Positions 49,884 to 52,955 of a stretch of 52,955 nucleotides of DNA are shown in pieces (position 1 is the stretch's first letter; the number at the start of each line of letters is the position of its first letter). The notes beneath the pieces were generated by a model, which did not search any database, was not told the origin of the DNA, and saw only the letters and a program-made list of their open reading frames with translations. The position numbers and the translations under genes were made by a program. The stretch is from Streptomyces sp. JHA26. GTDB lineage: Bacteria > Actinomycetota > Actinomycetes > Streptomycetales > Streptomycetaceae. The stretch lies in contig NZ_BDJC01000051.1 of the NCBI RefSeq assembly GCF_002005565.1, positions 1 through 52,955 on the forward strand. Reading direction: 5' to 3'.

Positions 49884-51577
49884 GGCCGTACGTCCTCCGT
49901 TCTCGTGCCCGTGTCCCGGTGCGCACGCGCTGCCCGGCGTCGCACCGTTGCGGCGAGCGTACGGTGTCCGGCCTGCTCGGCGAGCACGACCCTCTCCTGG
50001 GGCAGGGCGCGCTGCCACCACTCGCCGGCCGCGGCGTCGGCGGTGGCGCGCAGGTCGGTCAGGGCGGCGGCCAGGCTCCGGCGGGCCCCCTCCAGGGCGC
50101 CGGGCGCGGGCTCGGGCTCCGCGAGGAGGCGGGCGGCGCGCTCGCGGGCGCGGTCGACGGCGGTCACCGCCTGCTCGACGCGGTCGCCGGCGCGCCGGTT
50201 GGTGACGACGACGGCCGCGAGGAAGCCCGCCAGGGCGCCGACGAGGGTGTCCACCACCCGTTCGGTGATCAGCTCGCCGGGCGCCTGGTAGCCGGGGAAC
50301 TCGGTGATGAGCAGGGCCATCGGCGTCACGCAGACGCTGCCGAGCCAGTAGTTGCGGGTGATGAGCGCCTCGGCGCCGAAGTTGAGGAGGAGGCAGAGCA
50401 GGACGAGGAGGATCTTCCCCAGGTGGGCGAGCGGCGCGAGGGCGGCGAACAGCAGCACTCCGGCGAGGTTGCCGACGACGCGCTGGACGGCCCGGCCCCA
50501 GGTCAGGGACAGGTTGGCCTGGTAGAGCGCGGCGGCGGTGACCAGCGCCCAGTAGGGGCGGCCGATGCCGAGCGCCAGGGAGGCGTAGCCGGCCAGTGCG
50601 CAGCCGAGGGCGGTGCGCACGGCGATGGGGGCGAGCGGTCCGAGCCGCTGCCGCAGGGGCGCGGGACGGGCGGCGAGTTCGGCGTCCACGCCCAGCAGTT
50701 CCTCGGTGACGGAGGCGTCGGCGGAGGAAGCGGCGGCGCGGGGCACGCGCCCGGTGCCGCGCAGGGCGCGGGCCCAGCCGCGCAGCCGCTCCGGGTCCGT
50801 GTCGGCGGGTGCGGCGAGCGCGACCTCGGCGCGGACGACGAGGCGTTCCAGGGCGTGCCGGGTGGTGGCGCGGGTGCCGGTGGCGGGCAGGGACAGCAGG
50901 GTCTGCCAGGCGGCCTGGACGGCCGTGTACCCGGCGGCGCGGGCCGTGGCGTGGCCGTCACCGGTGCCACGGGTGTCGGCGTACGCGGCGGCGGCGTTCA
51001 GGGCCTGGGCGGTGGCGCGGCGTTCGGGGCCGTGCGGGCGGACCAGGGCGGGGGCCATGCCGACGAGCCAGGCCCAGGCGCCGGCCGCGGCGCCCAGCGC
51101 CAGGTGGCCGGGGACCTGGCCGAGGGTCTGCGGGACGAAGAGGGATGCGGAGCTGATGAAGGTGAGGACCACGTTGCCCGGCGGGCCGACGCGGGTGGCG
51201 TCGCACAGCGCCTTCTGCACGGCGGCCAGGAGGGCGCCGACGGTGACGAGGACGACGGCGTCGCGGGTGAGCGAGGCGGCGACCAGGGCGACGGCGACGC
51301 CGCCGAGCATGCCGAACACCACCCACGCCAGGGTGCGGGCCCGGGCGGCGTAGGGGCGGTTGTGGGCGTAGAGCGCGCACAGGGATCCGGCCATCGTGTA
51401 CATCGCGAGGTCGAGCCGGCCGAGCGCCAGCAGGAGCAGGTTGGGCGGGGCGATGGCGGCGACCGAGCTGAGGGCGGGCTTGAACCAGATCTCGGAGGGA
51501 CGACGCAGCCGCAGCACGCCGGTCAGGGACAGGCGGCGGCCGAGTGAGGTGCCGGAGGTGGGGGTCGCACTGCTCAT
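49880..51577 (-). CDS. FUSC family membrane protein (aromatic acid exporter-like)
   Basis: A 565-residue inner-membrane protein of the FUSC/YccS group. Two blocks of about five hydrophobic segments each flank a cytoplasmic region, the usual layout. Members export aromatic or other weak acids such as fusaric acid. It is the first gene of a coupled operon with a MarR regulator, a common arrangement for drug or phenolic-acid efflux. The start lies just after an AT-rich operator-like segment. Confidence 0.85.
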   Translation of the reverse strand: MSSATPTSGTSLGRRLSLTGVLRLRRPSEIWFKPALSSVAAIAPPNLLLLALGRLDLAMYTMAGSLCALYAHNRPYAARARTLAWVVFGMLGGVAVALVAASLTRDAVVLVTVGALLAAVQKALCDATRVGPPGNVVLTFISSASLFVPQTLGQVPGHLALGAAAGAWAWLVGMAPALVRPHGPERRATAQALNAAAAYADTRGTGDGHATARAAGYTAVQAAWQTLLSLPATGTRATTRHALERLVVRAEVALAAPADTDPERLRGWARALRGTGRVPRAAASSADASVTEELLGVDAELAARPAPLRQRLGPLAPIAVRTALGCALAGYASLALGIGRPYWALVTAAALYQANLSLTWGRAVQRVVGNLAGVLLFAALAPLAHLGKILLVLLCLLLNFGAEALITRNYWLGSVCVTPMALLITEFPGYQAPGELITERVVDTLVGALAGFLAAVVVTNRRAGDRVEQAVTAVDRARERAARLLAEPEPAPGALEGARRSLAAALTDLRATADAAAGEWWQRALPQERVVLAEQAGHRTLAATVRRRAARAHRDTGTRTEDVRP

Positions 51578-51585
51578 GGAATTTA

Positions 51586-51612
51586 CTTTAGCAGGTGTTT
51601 TACCAGTGAAAG
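51586..51612. promoter_or_regulatory. Symmetric element before the FUSC-MarR operon
   Basis: CTTT-N4-GGT-N5-ACC-N4-AAAG, a 27-bp interrupted palindrome starting nine bases before the FUSC ATG in an AT-rich patch. It is a plausible MarR site; the promoter itself probably lies in the same patch. Confidence 0.5.
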
Positions 51613-51758
51613 ATGCCCGGTGGAGGGGCGCGCGCCCGCCTCCGACCTGCTCCGACCCGTCGTGCTCCACCGAATGCCCCCCGTGCACTCCCTTGCGCTC
51701 GCGTGCGCGCCGCATCACCCGGGCAGGCCTTGACCGACCGCCGAGCGGGGAGGTGCAC

Positions 51759-52319
51759 GTGCACGGACCGGCAACGTCCGGCTGGCTGCTGGTCGCGCTG
51801 TGCGCGGCGACCGGGACCTACTGCCTGCTGCGGATGCGCAGCGACGTCGAGGAGCAGCGCCGCGCGGCCGGCGGCGAGGCCCTCATGGGATTCGGCATGG
51901 CCGCCATGGCCGTGCCCGCGGCGGTGTTCACCCCGCCCCCGTGGGCGTGGCCCGCCTACGCGGTGGTGTTCGGCGGTGCCGGGCTGCGCGCGCTGTGGGC
52001 GGCCCGCTCGTCCCGGCATCATCTGCACCATCTCGTCGGGGCCGCGGCGATGGTCTACATGGCGGTGGCGATGGCGGGTGTCCCCGTCGGCACGCAGGGG
52101 CACGGCCACGGGCACGGCGGTTCCGGGATCCCGCTGCTGACCGGGGCGCTGCTGCTCTACTTCACCGGCTATGTGCTGCTGACCGGCGTGCGCCTGATAC
52201 CCGTCGCGGCCGCGACGGGCGGCGGCCCGGCGGCCGGATGGGGCGACCGGCCGGAGCTGGCGCACGCCTGCCGGTTGGCGATGGGGATCGCGATGCTGGG
52301 GATGCTGCTGACCATGTGA
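51759..52319 (+). CDS. DUF5134 multi-pass membrane protein
   Basis: A 186-residue protein with about five membrane segments and a histidine-rich loop (GTQGHGHGHGG, about residues 111-121) between two of them, as in the actinobacterial DUF5134 family. The loop could bind metal ions, but no function is established. GTG 51759 is chosen because GGGGAGG ends five bases upstream; GTG 51753 overlaps that site. Confidence 0.75.
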   Translation: MHGPATSGWLLVALCAATGTYCLLRMRSDVEEQRRAAGGEALMGFGMAAMAVPAAVFTPPPWAWPAYAVVFGGAGLRALWAARSSRHHLHHLVGAAAMVYMAVAMAGVPVGTQGHGHGHGGSGIPLLTGALLLYFTGYVLLTGVRLIPVAAATGGGPAAGWGDRPELAHACRLAMGIAMLGMLLTM

Positions 52320-52405
52320 CCGCCGGGCCGGCCCGGCAGGCCTCCGCGCACGGACTTCAGCGGGGAGAGTGGCTCCCCGCCCCCGGGGTCGGCGAGTATC
52401 GCAGC

Positions 52406-52955
52406 ATGCACTCGCCGCCCGTCGACTCCCCGCCCCGTCCGCCGCAGCCCCGCACCGCCGTCCGCACGGCCTGGGTCCTGGCCCTGTGCTCCTCGGCGCT
52501 GCTCGTCCTGGTCGCCGCCGAGTGGCGCCCGTTGACGGGCCTGGACGACGAGGTTGCGCGGACCACGCACCGCTGGGCGGTGGACGAAACGGGCGTCACG
52601 CAGATCATGCGCGTCCTCACCGACTGGGTGTGGGACCCCTGGACGATGCGCCTGTTGTGCGCGCTGGTGGTGGTGTGGCTGTGGTGGCGGCGCGGGGACC
52701 GGCGGACGGCCGTGTGGCTGGCCGTGACCTGCGCGCTGGGCAGCATGCTGCAACAGTTCCTCAAGGCCGCGGTCGACCGCCCCCGCCCCGTCTGGCCCGA
52801 CCCCGTGGACTCCGCGCACTACTCCGCCTTTCCGTCGGGCCACGCCATGACCGCCGCCCTCGTGTGCGGCCTCCTCGTGTGGCTGCTCCACCACCACGGC
52901 GCCCCCCGCGGCGTGCGCCTGGCCGCGGTGACGGCGGCGGCGGTCTCCGTGGCGG
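52406..52955 (+). CDS. PAP2 superfamily phosphatase (3' truncated by window end)
   Basis: The first 183 codons of a PAP2-type membrane phosphatase, running off the window. KAAVDRPRP and FPSGHAMTA are the first two catalytic motifs; the third lies beyond the end. Hydrophobic segments alternate with the motifs. It is not a close copy of the PAP2 gene at 9.3 kb. The 86-base gap from the DUF5134 gene leaves operon membership undecided. Confidence 0.87.
   Translation, partial: MHSPPVDSPPRPPQPRTAVRTAWVLALCSSALLVLVAAEWRPLTGLDDEVARTTHRWAVDETGVTQIMRVLTDWVWDPWTMRLLCALVVVWLWWRRGDRRTAVWLAVTCALGSMLQQFLKAAVDRPRPVWPDPVDSAHYSAFPSGHAMTAALVCGLLVWLLHHHGAPRGVRLAAVTAAAVSVA

Noticed and set aside
1..52955. A biosynthetic gene cluster
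   Set aside because: No polyketide synthase, peptide synthetase, terpene synthase or RiPP core is present; the geranylgeranyl reductase and flavin reductase stand alone.

Overview
The window is 53 kb of very GC-rich DNA with almost no AT-rich stretches, many GTG starts, Shine-Dalgarno motifs of the GGAGG type and GC-rich hairpins without T-tracts at gene ends. The gene families (MsiK-type sugar ABC systems without an ATPase, a secreted actinobacterial phospholipase A2, F420/deazaflavin oxidoreductase, mycothiol-linked maleylpyruvate-isomerase-like protein, DUF6421, DUF6807, DUF5134) point to a Streptomyces chromosome. About 53 protein genes are supported, two further gene fragments look decayed, and I see no tRNA, rRNA, insertion sequence or CRISPR array.

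Layout. 1-3.2 kb: a small unknown protein, an RsbW-like ATP-binding protein, a SHOCT membrane protein divergent from a TetR/DUF4865 pair, then a stub of a glycosyltransferase gene. 3.2-9.1 kb: an AlkB-like dioxygenase coupled to a ROK repressor, rlmG, and an AgaS/AgaY-like sugar-phosphate operon divergent from its DeoR regulator. 9.3-13.5 kb: PAP2 phosphatase, SRPBCC protein, secreted phospholipase A2, and a DUF6807-Gfo/Idh sugar-oxidation pair behind a LacI-type operator. 13.7-16.8 kb: Dps-like ferritin, an ABC-2-like membrane protein and a cysteine-desulfurase-like enzyme. 16.9-23.9 kb: a carbohydrate locus with a YicI-type alpha-xylosidase divergent from a lipoprotein-permease-permease-GH1 operon; no ATPase is encoded, so the common Streptomyces ATPase MsiK is the expected partner.

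24-32.7 kb: a DinB-like mycothiol enzyme, a NarL-type two-component pair, a TetR gene divergent from a deazaflavin-dependent oxidoreductase over a striking 19-bp operator array, a geranylgeranyl-reductase-like flavoprotein, an M20 dipeptidase, a 40-bp tandem repeat tract, and a kinase-Nudix fusion. 33-37.4 kb: secreted GH27 alpha-galactosidase with NPCBM domain, ROK glucokinase and a divergent LacI regulator. 37.6-43.8 kb: a citrate-lyase-like DUF6986 protein, etfB-etfA, a flavin reductase, a thioredoxin-like protein, a PlsC acyltransferase and a transglutaminase-like protein. 43.9-47.2 kb: a tight operon DUF6421-SDR-threonine aldolase. 47.4-52.95 kb: glycerophosphodiester phosphodiesterase, GNAT acetyltransferase, VOC protein and a VOC fragment, FUSC-MarR operon, DUF5134 membrane protein, and a PAP2 gene cut by the window end.

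The themes are carbohydrate uptake and breakdown (GH31, GH1, GH27, ABC system, ROK, LacI, DeoR, Gfo/Idh) and lipid or electron-transfer housekeeping (PLA2, PlsC, GDPD, ETF). The parts most likely to be under-described are the DUF6421 operon, where DUF6421 carries an HDxxH plus EExR pattern that resembles a variant zincin site, and the operator array at 27.95-28.07 kb.
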